From assembly GCF_900112705.1 (NCBI RefSeq), contig NZ_FOMR01000009.1, positions 94,899 through 158,898 on the forward strand: a stretch of 64,000 bases of DNA. Reading direction: 5' to 3'. Shown one piece after another: positions 63,747 through 64,000 of this stretch (position 1 is the first letter of the stretch; each line of letters starts with the position of its first letter). The translations under genes were made by a program, and so were the position numbers. Source of the stretch: Lentibacillus persicus (lineage in GTDB: Bacteria; Bacillota; Bacilli; Bacillales; Amphibacillaceae). The notes beneath the pieces are model-generated. The model saw only the letters and a list, made by a program, of their open reading frames with translations. It searched no databases and had not been told where the DNA came from.

Positions 63747-64000
<254 letters not shown>

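Overview
The window looks like the chromosome of a spore-forming, motile, probably halophilic or halotolerant member of the Bacillaceae (Virgibacillus, Lentibacillus or Oceanobacillus type). This is inferred from gene content: the sigW-rsiW-cdaA-cdaR-glmM block, glmS with its self-cleaving ribozyme, a Spo0E-type phosphatase, a bacilliredoxin (YtxJ/BrxC), lipoteichoic acid synthase, a LysM-GH18 spore-lysin type protein, a sigma-D type flagellin promoter, and a Glu-Val-Thr-Tyr-Gln-Lys tRNA operon. No species can be named from the sequence alone. Genes are densely packed on both strands, many as short operons with clear terminators.

Layout. 0-9.4 kb: DUF188 protein, LysM-GH18 hydrolase, a CYP152 fatty-acid peroxygenase, the hom-thrC-thrB threonine operon, and a quinone/electrophile-stress locus (MarR regulator, MhqD-like esterase, CatE-like dioxygenase). 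9.5-11.3 kb: an apparently intact IS200/IS605 element with TnpA and TnpB. 11.3-23 kb: DUF3891 protein, a Crp/Fnr regulator, a catalase, dispersed repeats, an autoregulated TetR-ABC exporter operon, a CaCA exchanger and UPF0182 and DUF2512 membrane proteins. 23-34.8 kb: a 20-bp tandem repeat, bacilliredoxin, YjbQ, a pseudouridine synthase, two flavin reductases, a PadR module, LtaS, and CtaG-like membrane proteins. 35-47 kb: glmS and its ribozyme, a second repeat cluster, an S9 peptidase, the glmM-cdaR-cdaA and rsiW-sigW block, a small Spo0E gene and arginase. 46.7-51.2 kb: a mevalonate operon running from HMG-CoA reductase to diphosphomevalonate decarboxylase. 51.3-52 kb: six tRNAs. 52-55 kb: YwaF-like protein, Uma2 nuclease and an AT-rich pair of orphan genes. 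55.2-56.8 kb: flagellin with a group I intron at its 3' end. 56.9-62.8 kb: large-subunit catalase, TatA, a Tat-exported gluconate-dehydrogenase-like pair and a lipoprotein. 62.8-64 kb: transposase remnants, two tRNAs, 5S rRNA and the 3' end of 23S rRNA.

The most interesting item is the group I intron (conserved P, Q, R and S segments, P2, P7 and P9 all visible) directly after the flagellin coding region. It is followed by a second copy of the flagellin C-terminal tail, so spliced and unspliced messages would both encode complete but different flagellin C-termini. Other points worth checking are a TetR repressor whose only sensible start codon is ATT, a regulon-like palindrome shared by the electrophile-stress genes, a mevalonate operon with a terminator-like hairpin inside it, a repeat that has rewritten the 3' end of rsiW, and an almost identical 117-bp repeat found in inverted copies 22 kb apart.
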